13,467 nucleotides of DNA from DASVHS01 sp036001325 (GTDB lineage: Bacteria; Acidobacteriota; Thermoanaerobaculia; Gp7-AA8): positions 1 through 13,467 of the forward strand of contig DASYUK010000351.1 in NCBI GenBank assembly GCA_036001325.1, given 5' to 3'. The notes under the pieces were generated by a model that was not told where the DNA came from, did no database searches, and saw only the letters and a program-made list of their open reading frames with translations. Positions within the stretch are counted from its first letter, which is position 1. Each line of letters begins with the position of its first letter. Shown in pieces: positions 1 through 7,189 of this stretch. The translations under genes and the position numbers were made by a program.

Positions 1-157
1 CCTGCCGCGTCGCCTCGGTGATCTGCCCCAGGTAACGCGCACCCGGATAGGGGATGAACGCGAACGCCTCGGGCTCGTTGTATTCCTCTTCTTTACCGCA
101 GCCGGCGGCGAGCGCGAGGATGATAAGCATGCCGGCGATGATGGTTTTGCATTTCAA
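1..157 (-). CDS. Lipoprotein, N-terminal part (gene runs off the left edge)
   Basis: Reading the minus strand from a TTG codon at 157-155 gives about 52 codons that stay open to the window edge. The protein starts MKCKTIIAGMLIILALAAGC, a classic lipoprotein signal: basic start, hydrophobic stretch, and lipobox ALAAGC with the lipidated cysteine at residue 20. An acidic linker (KEEEYNEPE) follows, then a segment containing FIPYPGARYL. TTG is chosen because it gives the complete signal peptide and lies 10 bases downstream of a GGAGG box. The next in-frame ATG (residue 10) would cut the signal. It is predicted to be exported and anchored in a membrane. The function is unknown because most of the gene lies outside the window. 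Confidence 0.75.
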   Translation of the reverse strand, partial: MKCKTIIAGMLIILALAAGCGKEEEYNEPEAFAFIPYPGARYLGQITEATRQ

Positions 158-167
158 CGACGAGATT

Positions 168-172
168 CCTCC
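168..172 (-). promoter_or_regulatory. Shine-Dalgarno site for the lipoprotein gene
   Basis: On the minus strand GGAGG ends 10 bases before the TTG start codon at 157. This supports the non-ATG start. It is one of only two strong Shine-Dalgarno sites I see in the window; the other belongs to carD. Confidence 0.6.
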
Positions 173-182
173 ATAGCGGAAA

Positions 183-262
183 GGTCGTGGGTATCGGGTC
201 GTAGGTATCGTGGGCCTTTTCGCGTCAAGGCGCCCGGCACCTACGACCTGACACCTACGACC
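183..262. repeat. Inverted repeat of heptamer-like units (24-base arms)
   Basis: The left arm (183-206) and right arm (239-262) are reverse complements with three mismatches over 24 bases, separated by 32 bases. Each arm is itself periodic at seven bases: the left arm is built from units like GGTCGTG, GGTATCG and GGTCGTA, and the right arm from CCTACGA, CCTGACA and CCTACGA. It lies between the stop of the small unknown gene (278) and the start of the lipoprotein gene (157). In RNA it could form a long stem acting as a terminator or processing site, but no T-run follows. It belongs with the other seven-base-period repeats of the window. Confidence 0.75.
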
Positions 263-277
263 CTTCTCCGGACCATA

Positions 278-619
278 TCATACGGAGCGCAGCCCACCGC
301 CGTTGGTCACGCCGAGATATTGGTGGAGTGTTTGGCCGACGACATCCTCGAAGCGTTGCGAGTACGACTTGATCGCGCCCGATGGCTCGTCGAGAAAGAT
401 TCGCTCGACGCGAAAGAGCGGCACGAACATCGTCACGAGGTCGAGACTCGGCTCCTCGTCGCGCGCAAGCTGATGGATCCAATCATCAAATGAATCGAGG
501 TTGATCGCGCGGATCGTCACGCCGGCCGGCGACAACGCCGCAAGGACGCCGAAGAACTTCTCCTTCGGATTGACGAGATTGACGATCACCAGAGCCGAGG
601 GCTCGAAGCCTTCAATCAT
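278..619 (-). CDS. Small uncharacterised protein coupled to mce
   Basis: This gene encodes 113 residues with no signal peptide or membrane segment, so it is probably cytoplasmic. Its ATG overlaps the TGA of the methylmalonyl-CoA epimerase gene (ATGA at 619-616), so the two are almost certainly translated from one mRNA. The sequence has a beta-rich N-terminal half (ALVIVNLVNPKEKFFGVL, then SPAGVTIRAINLDSFDDW) and an aromatic/acidic core (MFVPLFRVERIFLDEP) before a helical tail. The codon use and well-formed core look like a real conserved protein. I do not recognise a named family. The pattern of short strands followed by SFDDW loosely suggests a small beta-barrel-like fold, but that is speculation. 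A role linked to propionyl/methylmalonyl-CoA metabolism is suggested only by position. Confidence 0.7.
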   Translation of the reverse strand: MIEGFEPSALVIVNLVNPKEKFFGVLAALSPAGVTIRAINLDSFDDWIHQLARDEEPSLDLVTMFVPLFRVERIFLDEPSGAIKSYSQRFEDVVGQTLHQYLGVTNGGGLRSV

Positions 620-1017
620 TCGGCTTTCTCACTCAGCTCGATCAGGACGCCGTGGCCCGCCGCCGGATGCAGAAATGCGACGCGACATCCGTGCGCGCCA
701 GGCACCGACGCCTCATTAATGAGGCGGAAGCCGCGAGCTTTCAATCGCGCCAGGTGCTCTTCGATGTTGTCGACGCGCAAGCAGATGTGATGGATACCTT
801 CGCCGCGCTTCTCGATGAACTTCGCCACAGGCGAGTCGGGGGAGAGCGGCTCGAGTAACTCGAGATTCGCGTCGCCGACCGAGAGAAACGCTGCCTTCAC
901 GCCTTGTTTCTCGATGCGCTCGATCTCGTCGATGGCCAGGCCGAGGGCGGCGTAGATCTCGGCGTCATCGATCGAACGAACGGCGATGCCGATGTGATCG
1001 AGTGTCGGTTTTTTCAT
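616..1017 (-). CDS. mce: Methylmalonyl-CoA epimerase
   Basis: This 133-residue single-module protein of the vicinal oxygen chelate (glyoxalase-like) superfamily has the usual epimerase length. The enzyme interconverts (S)- and (R)-methylmalonyl-CoA between propionyl-CoA carboxylase or succinyl-CoA routes and methylmalonyl-CoA mutase. Visible family features are LDHIGIAV near the start (metal ligand His8), NLELLEPL (residues 51-58), GIHHICLRV (74-82, second metal His) and GVLIEL (123-128, metal Glu127). ATG is chosen because the fold starts at once with KPTLDHIG. No Shine-Dalgarno site precedes it; instead TAGACT lies six bases upstream. The unknown gene at 278-619 overlaps its stop. No mutase or carboxylase gene is in the window. 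Another VOC enzyme is possible, but the HHICL and LLEPL motifs favour epimerase. Confidence 0.9.
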   Translation of the reverse strand: MKKPTLDHIGIAVRSIDDAEIYAALGLAIDEIERIEKQGVKAAFLSVGDANLELLEPLSPDSPVAKFIEKRGEGIHHICLRVDNIEEHLARLKARGFRLINEASVPGAHGCRVAFLHPAAGHGVLIELSEKAE

Positions 1018-1023
1018 ACCGGC

Positions 1024-1029
1024 AGTCTA
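1024..1029 (-). promoter_or_regulatory. Putative -10 element for a leaderless mce mRNA
   Basis: On the minus strand TAGACT ends exactly six bases before the mce ATG, which would place transcription initiation on or next to the start codon. There is no Shine-Dalgarno site between them and no convincing -35 box at the usual distance. It is supported mainly by the same arrangement at deoB and lipA. Confidence 0.4.
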
Positions 1030-1082
1030 TGCCGAGGCAGAGCGAATCCTTCGGCGCTCCGCGCCTCAGGATAGAGTGGTGC

Positions 1083-1715
1083 TCATACTCCCCGTACATC
1101 CGCTCCCCAGATATGTTTGTGCAACTGCGTCTGGAATCGCGCCGGCACGCGGTCGGCGAGCATCCATTCGGCGAGCGACTTCATGTCCAACTCCCCCCAC
1201 ACTGGTGACAGGAGAACCGTCCAGCGATCGAGATGCATGTCCGCGATGATCTTCTTCGCCCACTCGTAGTCAGCGCGATCGGCGATCACGAACTTGATCT
1301 CGTCATGCGGCCCCAGTTGATCGATATTCTCCCAGCGATTCTTTTCCATCTCGCCTGATCCAGGACACTTCACGTCGAGAATGATCTTCGCGCGCTCGTC
1401 GACCGGCGTGATATCGATCGAGCCTGAAGTTTCGATCAGCACTTCGAAGCCATCATCGCAGAGTCGTTTGATCAACTCGAACGCTTCCTGCTGCGCCAGC
1501 GGCTCGCCTCCCGTGATCTCGACCAGCTTCGTGCCGTAGCTCTTCACGCGTCCGATGACGTCGTCGAGCTCCATCCGCTCGCCGCCCGTGAACGTGTATT
1601 CCGAGTCGCACCACCGGCAGCGCAAGTTGCATCCGGTCAGGCGAACGAAGACGCATGGCCGCCCGGCGTGCGATGACTCGCCCTGGATGGAGTGGAAGAT
1701 CTCGGTGACGCGCAT
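1083..1715 (-). CDS. queE: 7-carboxy-7-deazaguanine synthase
   Basis: This 210-residue radical SAM enzyme rearranges 6-carboxy-tetrahydropterin to 7-carboxy-7-deazaguanine, the ring-contraction step on the way to preQ0 and queuosine. The N-terminus has IFHSIQGESSHAGRPCVFVR (residues 6-25), typical of QueE, then the cluster-binding motif CX3CX2C (Cys29, Cys33, Cys36) and the SAM-binding EITGGEPL (66-73). The C-terminal part ends in a QLHKHIWG segment characteristic of the family. Its ATG directly abuts the TAG of the SRPBCC gene (TAGATG), and that gene overlaps queC, so the three form one transcription and translation unit. A 65-base gap separates it from mce downstream, which has its own putative promoter. 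queD is not in the window. Confidence 0.95.
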   Translation of the reverse strand: MRVTEIFHSIQGESSHAGRPCVFVRLTGCNLRCRWCDSEYTFTGGERMELDDVIGRVKSYGTKLVEITGGEPLAQQEAFELIKRLCDDGFEVLIETSGSIDITPVDERAKIILDVKCPGSGEMEKNRWENIDQLGPHDEIKFVIADRADYEWAKKIIADMHLDRWTVLLSPVWGELDMKSLAEWMLADRVPARFQTQLHKHIWGADVRGV

Positions 1716-2186
1716 CTACGCCGGCAACGTCTTGCGCTCCAGAAACAATTTCAGATGCCGAAGCCGGTTCCGAACTTCGCTGGAGAACATCCAGCGGCAG
1801 ATGAGATCGAAGATGCCGCTCAGCCAGGCCGGCTGCGTCTCGAAGTTGTATCGGTAGGTCACGCGAGTCCGATTCCCCTCGATTCGTTCCTGCTTTAAGG
1901 TGGCCGCGAACGATCGGAGGATCCAGGGGCCTTTGACCATCTTCACCGCCGCGACATCTGGTCTGTCAAAACTGACATAAACCGCTTCCATCGCTAATCC
2001 ACCGAAACCGTTGCGCGCGACGCAGCGACAGACTGCGCCGACGCCGGCCTGCGACGTTCCCAGCAGCCGCGCTTCCTTCAGAAACGGATCCCACTCGAGA
2101 CGACGGTCGTAGTCGTGGATCAGATCGAAGACCTCTTCAGGGCTCGCATCGATCTCGATCTGCGCCTCTCTCGCGTGTGCTTTCAT
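1716..2186 (-). CDS. SRPBCC (START-like) family protein between queC and queE
   Basis: The protein has 156 residues from the ATG at 2186. This start was chosen because that ATG overlaps the queC stop (ATGA) and the longer open frame upstream is only queC read in another frame. The N-terminal strand QIEIDASPEEVFDLIHDYDRRLEWDP (about residues 9-34) is the hallmark opening of polyketide-cyclase/START-like SRPBCC domains: a beta strand, then the ASPEEVF helix and a DYDRRLEWDP loop. Beta strands (AMEAVYVSFDRP, RTRVTYRYNFET) and a long C-terminal helix with FDLICRWMF follow. These folds bind hydrophobic ligands in a central cavity, and the substrate cannot be read from sequence. The stop abuts the queE ATG. 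It has no signal peptide, so it is probably cytosolic. Confidence 0.85.
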   Translation of the reverse strand: MKAHAREAQIEIDASPEEVFDLIHDYDRRLEWDPFLKEARLLGTSQAGVGAVCRCVARNGFGGLAMEAVYVSFDRPDVAAVKMVKGPWILRSFAATLKQERIEGNRTRVTYRYNFETQPAWLSGIFDLICRWMFSSEVRNRLRHLKLFLERKTLPA

Positions 2187-2851
2187 CGGTACACAGTCGG
2201 GTCGGGCACGCCTGCCTCCTCGAATCCGCGCCGCCGCAGGATGCAGGAGTCGCAGTGACCGCACGCGCGCCCGTCCGCATCAGGGTCATAACACGAATGC
2301 GTCAGCGAGTAGTCGACGCCGAGCTCGACGCCGCGACTGATGATCTGCGCTTTGGTCATCTGAATCAGCGGTGCAATGAGTCGCGGCTCATGTTTTTCGA
2401 TCCCGCTGCGAGTTCCTTTGAGGATCACCTGCTGGAACGCATCGATGAACTCCGGGCGGCAGTCGGGATAGCCGCTGTAGTCGAGCGCGTTGACGCCGAT
2501 CCAGATCTCCTGCACCGCTCGCGATTCGGCGAATCCGAGGGCGAGGGAGAGGAAGATGCTGTTACGGGCGGGAACGTAAGTGACCGGGATGCCCGGCGCG
2601 CCGACCGCGTCCTTCGGCACAGCGATATCGCTGGTGAGCGCGCTGGCGCCGAAGAGGCGGAGATCGAGCGGATAGACGATGTGCTCTTCTACGCCGATCG
2701 ATTGCGCCACGCGCCGCGCCGCGGCGAGCTCGATCTCGTGGCGCTGTCCGTAGGTGAACGAGATGGCATGGCACGTTCGGTCTTCGTGTTTCGCGATCGC
2801 CAGCACGGTTGCGGAATCGACTCCGCCGCTCAATAAAACGACTGCACGCAT
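2183..2851 (-). CDS. queC: 7-cyano-7-deazaguanine (preQ0) synthase
   Basis: This 222-residue enzyme is the usual QueC length. It makes preQ0 from 7-carboxy-7-deazaguanine using ATP and ammonia. It has the adenylation PP-loop SGGVDS (residues 8-13), the SFTYGQRH segment (31-38), VPARNSIFLS (93-102), and a C-terminal zinc site formed by Cys187, Cys197, Cys200 and Cys203 (CYDPDADGRACGHCDSC). It is the first gene of the queC-SRPBCC-queE unit and starts only 22 bases from the divergent nucleoside phosphorylase. No Shine-Dalgarno site fits in that gap, so a leaderless or near-leaderless mRNA is likely. queC and queE together make two consecutive steps; QueD and the preQ0 reductase or tRNA-inserting enzymes must be elsewhere. 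Confidence 0.96.
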   Translation of the reverse strand: MRAVVLLSGGVDSATVLAIAKHEDRTCHAISFTYGQRHEIELAAARRVAQSIGVEEHIVYPLDLRLFGASALTSDIAVPKDAVGAPGIPVTYVPARNSIFLSLALGFAESRAVQEIWIGVNALDYSGYPDCRPEFIDAFQQVILKGTRSGIEKHEPRLIAPLIQMTKAQIISRGVELGVDYSLTHSCYDPDADGRACGHCDSCILRRRGFEEAGVPDPTVYR

Positions 2852-2859
2852 CGGTCGGC

Positions 2860-2866
2860 TATGCTA
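2860..2866. promoter_or_regulatory. Overlapping divergent -10-like elements (queC / nucleoside phosphorylase)
   Basis: The 22-base gap between the two divergent start codons contains one AT-richer patch. On the plus strand TATGCT (2860-2865) lies eight bases before the phosphorylase ATG. On the minus strand TAGCAT (2866-2861) lies nine bases before the queC ATG. The two hexamers almost coincide, so polymerase could load in either direction at one site, and any -35 contacts would lie inside the opposite gene. Neither start has a Shine-Dalgarno site. Confidence 0.45.
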
Positions 2867-2873
2867 CCGCGCG

Positions 2874-4186
<1,313 letters not shown>

Positions 4187-4187
<1 letters not shown>

Positions 4188-4291
4188 GAGAGCCGGGCGT
4201 CTCGCCCGCAGCGATCGCGCGTCTCGCGCGATCGCGATCTCAGTCGTCGGGCGCGACGCCCGACGACTGCGGCCGAGACGGCCGGCTCTCC
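4187..4291. repeat. REP/BIME-like cluster of four palindromes
   Basis: The 105-base element runs from GGAG (4187-4190) to CTCC (4288-4291), which is GGAG on the other strand. Its outer 23 bases at each end are inverted copies with two mismatches. Inside are four hairpins: the first tips with GGGCG-TCT-CGCCC, the second pairs 4211-4221 with 4225-4235 (11 bp, loop TCT), the third pairs 4242-4253 with 4257-4268 (12 bp), and the fourth mirrors the first. Read on their own strands all have a TCT or TCG loop closed by CG, giving unit orientation plus-plus-minus-minus. It lies between the phosphorylase stop and the deoB promoter region, and may also attenuate read-through. Confidence 0.85.
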
Positions 4292-4296
4292 TCGGT

Positions 4297-4302
4297 TATC
4301 AT
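4297..4302 (+). promoter_or_regulatory. Putative -10 element for a leaderless deoB mRNA
   Basis: TATCAT ends six bases before the deoB ATG and begins six bases after the palindromic element. There is no Shine-Dalgarno site. If used, transcription would begin at the start codon. The -35 region would fall inside the final hairpin of the repeat, and no TTGACA-like box is seen there. Confidence 0.45.
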
Positions 4303-4308
4303 CGCGCG

Positions 4309-5481
4309 ATGTCCAAGCGGCGCGCGATCGTCCTCGTCTGCGACTCCCTCGGCGTCGGCGAGCTGCCGGACGCGAAAGATTTCGGCGACGAGGGCTCGAA
4401 CACTCTCGGTCACGTCCTTCGCGATCAACGTCCAAAACTGCCGACGTTGACTCGATTGGGTTTGCTGCACACGCTTCCTCAACCCGGAAGTTCGCAGCAT
4501 CCTCAGAGCGCGTACGGGCGCATGGCCGAAATCAGCGCCGGAAAAGACACGACGACCGGTCATTGGGAAATGATGGGATTGATCGTGAAGGATCCATTCC
4601 GCACGTATCCGAGCGGATTTCCGCGCGACGTCATCGAGGAATATGAGCGGCGTATCGGCCGCAAGACGCTGGGAAACAAAGCCGCTTCGGGCACGGTCAT
4701 TCTCGACGAGCTCGGCGAAGAGCACATGCGCACCGGTTCTCCGATCGTCTACACGTCAGCCGATTCGGTGTTCCAGGTCGCCGCGCACGAAGATGTGATT
4801 CCGGTCGAAGAGCTGTGGCGGATCTGCGCGATCGCGCGCGAGTTGATGCGCGGCGAGCACAATATCGGCCGCATCATCGCACGCCCCTTTGTTGGCACCG
4901 GTAAGGGTCATTTCAAGCGGACCGCAAACCGAAAAGACTTCTCGGTCAGGCCGACAGGAGAGACCGTTGTCGAGCGCGCGACGAAGTCGGGAAAGCACGT
5001 CATCGGTCTCGGAAAAATCGCCGACATCTTCGATCGCGTCGGCATCGGCACCGAGATCCGAACGGAATCGAACTCCGACGGCATGCGCAAGACGATCGAT
5101 CTCATCCGACAGTCTGACGCGGACTTCATCTTCACGAATCTCGTCGATTTCGACTCGAAGTACGGCCATCGCAATGACTCCGCCGGATACGCGAAAGCGC
5201 TCGAGACGTTCGATGGCGAGCTGGCGGCGCTGCTCGACACGATGAGCGCAGACGACCTGCTGTTCATCACCGCCGATCACGGATGCGATCCGACCGACGT
5301 CTCGACCGATCACACGCGCGAATACGTTCCGCTGCTCGTTGCTGGTCCGTCAGTGCAGCGCGAGAAGCGGCTCGGAACGCGCCGCACATTCGCCGACCTG
5401 GGCGCCACGATCTGCGATTACCTCGGCGTGCCGGTAAAAGGGCTCGCCGGCACGAGTGTCCTGCCGGAGCTTCGTACATGA
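4309..5481 (+). CDS. deoB: Phosphopentomutase
   Basis: This 390-residue enzyme of the alkaline-phosphatase superfamily is the normal DeoB length. It interconverts (deoxy)ribose-1-phosphate and -5-phosphate, taking the product of the preceding nucleoside phosphorylase toward central metabolism. Family hallmarks are VCDSLGVGELPDA (residues 10-22, metal Asp12), GKDTTTGHWEMMG (78-90, which carries the phosphorylated threonine), LVDFDSKYGHRND (278-290, Asp282 and His287), TADHGCDPT (321-329, Asp323 and His324) and DHTREYVP (334-341, His335). The spacing of these metal ligands matches the known two-manganese site. The ATG has no Shine-Dalgarno site. The stop overlaps the next gene (ATGA, 5478-5481), so a secreted protein is translated from the same mRNA. 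Confidence 0.96.
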   Translation: MSKRRAIVLVCDSLGVGELPDAKDFGDEGSNTLGHVLRDQRPKLPTLTRLGLLHTLPQPGSSQHPQSAYGRMAEISAGKDTTTGHWEMMGLIVKDPFRTYPSGFPRDVIEEYERRIGRKTLGNKAASGTVILDELGEEHMRTGSPIVYTSADSVFQVAAHEDVIPVEELWRICAIARELMRGEHNIGRIIARPFVGTGKGHFKRTANRKDFSVRPTGETVVERATKSGKHVIGLGKIADIFDRVGIGTEIRTESNSDGMRKTIDLIRQSDADFIFTNLVDFDSKYGHRNDSAGYAKALETFDGELAALLDTMSADDLLFITADHGCDPTDVSTDHTREYVPLLVAGPSVQREKRLGTRRTFADLGATICDYLGVPVKGLAGTSVLPELRT

Positions 5482-6365
5482 AAAGAATGATTCCTCTCAT
5501 CGTCTTCGCCACCGCTGTCTACGCGGCGGAGATTCCTGTCCAGCGCGTCGCCGATGACGCCAAAGTCGTCGATCGCGTTGCCGAAGCAGCGAAGCGCGAT
5601 CTGCCGCAGGATCTCCTGAAACGAATCCTCAACGAAGACATCGAAGCGCTGCGCGGCAAGCGCGCTGACGGCACATACGAATACGCGACGTTCGAGCGAC
5701 TCGAAGCGTCGCGCGACTCGAAGTCGTATTCAGTTCAGCCGCGGAAGAATGACGCGCTCGACACTTTTGACGTGAAGGGATCGTTCGTCTACCGTCTGCT
5801 CATCGAAATGCCTTCGCGACGAATGCTCGTGACGAAGAATCGTCGCGTGTTCGTCGATCACATCGATCTGGAGTTCGTACCGATCAGCTCATCCGCCGCG
5901 CAGCGCCAGACTGTGAAAGTCGAAGCGTGGGTGGAGCCGGGCGAGGTCAAGCCGATCGATTTCCCCGAGGTCGCGCGTCAGGGTGTTGCGCGCGTGTCCG
6001 CGAAGGCCGATCCCGGAGCTGGCTACGGCAACTTCGTGCTCACACTCATTCACGCGAAGGTGGTCGACAACGCCGACAGTCCGTACGCCGATGCCGTCGC
6101 CAGCGCCAAAGCGATCATCCGCGCGGTCGACAACAACGACACGAAATCGATTCGCGCGATGGCGGATCGAATGCACGGCGATCTCGACAAGACTCCGCGC
6201 GCCGCGGCGCAAACTGTCGATGTCGTTGCCGCAAAGCCTACGCCTGACGCCGACATTTACGCCGAATTGCAGTCGATCGAGGACCTTCTGACCGGCTCGG
6301 ACGCCGAAAAACGGCAGGGCCTGGACAGGTTGCACCAGCTTGTCCGGCGGCTCCGGCCGCGTTGA
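5478..6365 (+). CDS. Secreted protein of unknown function, coupled to deoB
   Basis: The protein has 295 residues from the ATG that overlaps the deoB stop. It opens with a short signal peptide, MKRMIPLIVFATAVYA, with likely cleavage before AEIPVQ. The mature part is mixed helix and strand: an N-terminal helical stretch with many charged residues (DLPQDLLKRILNEDIEALRGKR), a beta-rich middle with FVYRLLIEMP and RRVFVDHIDLEFVPI, a strand FVLTLIHAKVVDN, and a helical tail (IYAELQSIEDLLTG to the end, strongly basic at RRLRPR). There is no lipobox, no cysteine pair and no recognisable catalytic motif. I do not recognise a family. Coupling to deoB gives no obvious functional link, because DeoB is cytosolic and this protein is exported. 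A palindromic element begins four bases after the stop. Confidence 0.8.
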   Translation: MKRMIPLIVFATAVYAAEIPVQRVADDAKVVDRVAEAAKRDLPQDLLKRILNEDIEALRGKRADGTYEYATFERLEASRDSKSYSVQPRKNDALDTFDVKGSFVYRLLIEMPSRRMLVTKNRRVFVDHIDLEFVPISSSAAQRQTVKVEAWVEPGEVKPIDFPEVARQGVARVSAKADPGAGYGNFVLTLIHAKVVDNADSPYADAVASAKAIIRAVDNNDTKSIRAMADRMHGDLDKTPRAAAQTVDVVAAKPTPDADIYAELQSIEDLLTGSDAEKRQGLDRLHQLVRRLRPR

Positions 6366-6369
6366 AAGT

Positions 6370-6424
6370 GGAGCGGCGCGCTTCAGCGCGCCGTCGTGAT
6401 CGGCGGGCTGAAGCCCGCCGCTAC
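6370..6424. repeat. REP/BIME-like inverted pair of hairpins
   Basis: The 55-base element is bounded by GGAG (6370-6373) and CTAC (6421-6424, which is GTAG on the minus strand). Directly inside each foot is a perfect nine-base-pair hairpin: CGGCGCGCT/AGCGCGCCG around TC (6374-6393), and CGGCGGGCT/AGCCCGCCG around GA (6401-6420, loop TC on the minus strand). The two units are inverted copies differing at two compensating stem positions, with an eight-base linker. It lies just after the secreted-protein gene and about 60 bases before the carD promoter. It has no T-run, so it is not a typical intrinsic terminator. Confidence 0.85.
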
Positions 6425-6487
6425 ACGTGACGTCGCTCACACCCGAGTGCCACTCTTGAGTCGGCGATTGTCAAGAAGTTGCTGAGT

Positions 6488-6517
6488 TTGACCGGCATGG
6501 GAACGCTGGCGTAGAAT
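6488..6517 (+). promoter_or_regulatory. Sigma-70-type promoter of carD
   Basis: TTGACC (6488-6493) and TAGAAT (6512-6517) are separated by 18 bases, each with one difference from the TTGACA and TATAAT consensus. Transcription would start near 6524 and give a leader of about 42 bases before the TTG start. This is the best housekeeping promoter in the window. Confidence 0.75.
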
Positions 6518-6552
6518 GCCGCTCCCTCAGTTGCACCCATCGATTTTTCCGA

Positions 6553-6558
6553 AAGGAG
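6553..6558 (+). promoter_or_regulatory. Shine-Dalgarno site deciding the carD TTG start
   Basis: AAGGAG ends seven bases before TTG at 6566, which is ideal spacing. The nearby ATG at 6575 would sit 16 bases away, so TTG is the better start although it is the rarer codon. Confidence 0.7.
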
Positions 6559-6565
6559 TCTCAAT

Positions 6566-7099
6566 TTGTCAGGAATGAAACTGGGTTTCAAGGTCGGCGA
6601 GAAACTCGTATACCCGAACCACGGTGTCACGGTCGTCGAGCAGATCGGGGGCGCGCCCGTATTCGGAACGGATGATACGTACTATCACCTCAGACTTCTG
6701 GCGAACAACTCACGTCTCATGGTGCCGATCGGGAACATCGACCGCGTTGGTCTCCGCCGTCTCTATCAGCAGAAGGAGATCAAAGGTCTACTCAGCTTGC
6801 TGGAGCAGCGGGTTGCCAAGAGCCACACGGATTGGAAAGGCCGATACCGCGAGAACCTGGAGAAGATGAAGACCGGCCGTCTCGAGGACGTCGCCGAGGT
6901 TTTGAAGAACCTCAACGAAGTCTCCAAGAAGAAGAGCCTGTCGTTCCGCGAGAAGAAGATGTATGACCGGGCCAAGTACCTGATCGTCTCGGAAGTGGCG
7001 ATCGTGAAGGGAATCCCGGAGCCGGAAGCGGAGAAGGTGATCGAGAAAGCGCTCGACAAATCACTGAGTGGCCTCGAGAAGGTGCTCGCGGGGCATTGA
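6566..7099 (+). CDS. carD: CarD/CdnL-family RNA polymerase-binding regulator
   Basis: This 177-residue protein has the layout of CarD/CdnL. An N-terminal Tudor-like RNA-polymerase-interacting domain (about residues 5-65) contains the hallmark FKVGEKLVYPNHGVTVVEQI. A lysine-rich helical C-terminal domain (about 75-177) contains LSFREKKMYDRAKYLIVSEVA, the stretch that contacts promoter DNA in this family. These proteins bind the polymerase beta subunit and stabilise open complexes at housekeeping and rRNA promoters. The start is TTG, supported by an AAGGAG box, and only three residues separate it from an alternative ATG. It is monocistronic: it has its own promoter upstream and a strong intrinsic terminator 22 bases after its stop, fitting a stably and highly expressed global factor. 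Confidence 0.93.
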   Translation: MSGMKLGFKVGEKLVYPNHGVTVVEQIGGAPVFGTDDTYYHLRLLANNSRLMVPIGNIDRVGLRRLYQQKEIKGLLSLLEQRVAKSHTDWKGRYRENLEKMKTGRLEDVAEVLKNLNEVSKKKSLSFREKKMYDRAKYLIVSEVAIVKGIPEPEAEKVIEKALDKSLSGLEKVLAGH

Positions 7100-7121
7100 T
7101 CAGGAGCACATTTCCTTGCAG

Positions 7122-7146
7122 ACGCCGCCTTCGGGCGGCGTTTTTT
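7122..7146 (+). terminator. Rho-independent terminator of carD
   Basis: An eight-base-pair GC-rich stem (ACGCCGCC, 7122-7129, with GGCGGCGT, 7134-7141) closes a C-TTCG-G tetraloop, an exceptionally stable loop. It is followed by a run of six T (7141-7146). It begins 22 bases after the carD stop. Confidence 0.93.
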
Positions 7147-7148
7147 GT

Positions 7149-7169
7149 GGTTGGTAGTTGGTAACTACC
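7149..7169. repeat. Short seven-base-period repeat with inverted copy
   Basis: Just after the carD terminator the sequence repeats GGTTGGTAGTTGGT with a seven-base period and then turns into its complement. GGTAGTT (7153-7159) and AACTACC (7163-7169) form a perfect inverted pair around GGT. It is a small version of the heptamer arrays at 183-262 and 12168-12277 and sits in the -35 region upstream of lipA. Confidence 0.6.
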
Positions 7170-7174
7170 GCATG

Positions 7175-7183
7175 TGCTAACTT
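7175..7183 (+). promoter_or_regulatory. Putative extended -10 element for leaderless lipA
   Basis: TGCTAACTT reads as an extended -10 (TG, one base, TAACTT). TAACTT ends six bases before the GTG start of lipA, so the mRNA would begin at or beside the start codon. No Shine-Dalgarno site is present. The carD terminator upstream makes a separate promoter necessary here. Confidence 0.5.
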
Positions 7184-7189
7184 GCTTTC

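Noticed and set aside
2184..2264. Longer N-terminus of the SRPBCC protein
   Set aside because: The extra 26 residues are the end of queC in another frame. The ATG at 2186 overlapping the queC stop gives the normal domain start.
2852..2873. preQ1 riboswitch controlling queC
   Set aside because: The gap before queC is only 22 bases and contains no room for a preQ1 aptamer.
6366..6430. tRNA or small structured RNA
   Set aside because: The two hairpins are short perfect stems with GGAG/GTAG feet and no cloverleaf, CCA or conserved tRNA bases; a REP-like pair explains them better.
6421..6630. 69-residue minus-strand open frame in the carD upstream region
   Set aside because: It covers the carD promoter and the start of carD, has no ribosome-binding site and shows no recognisable protein features.
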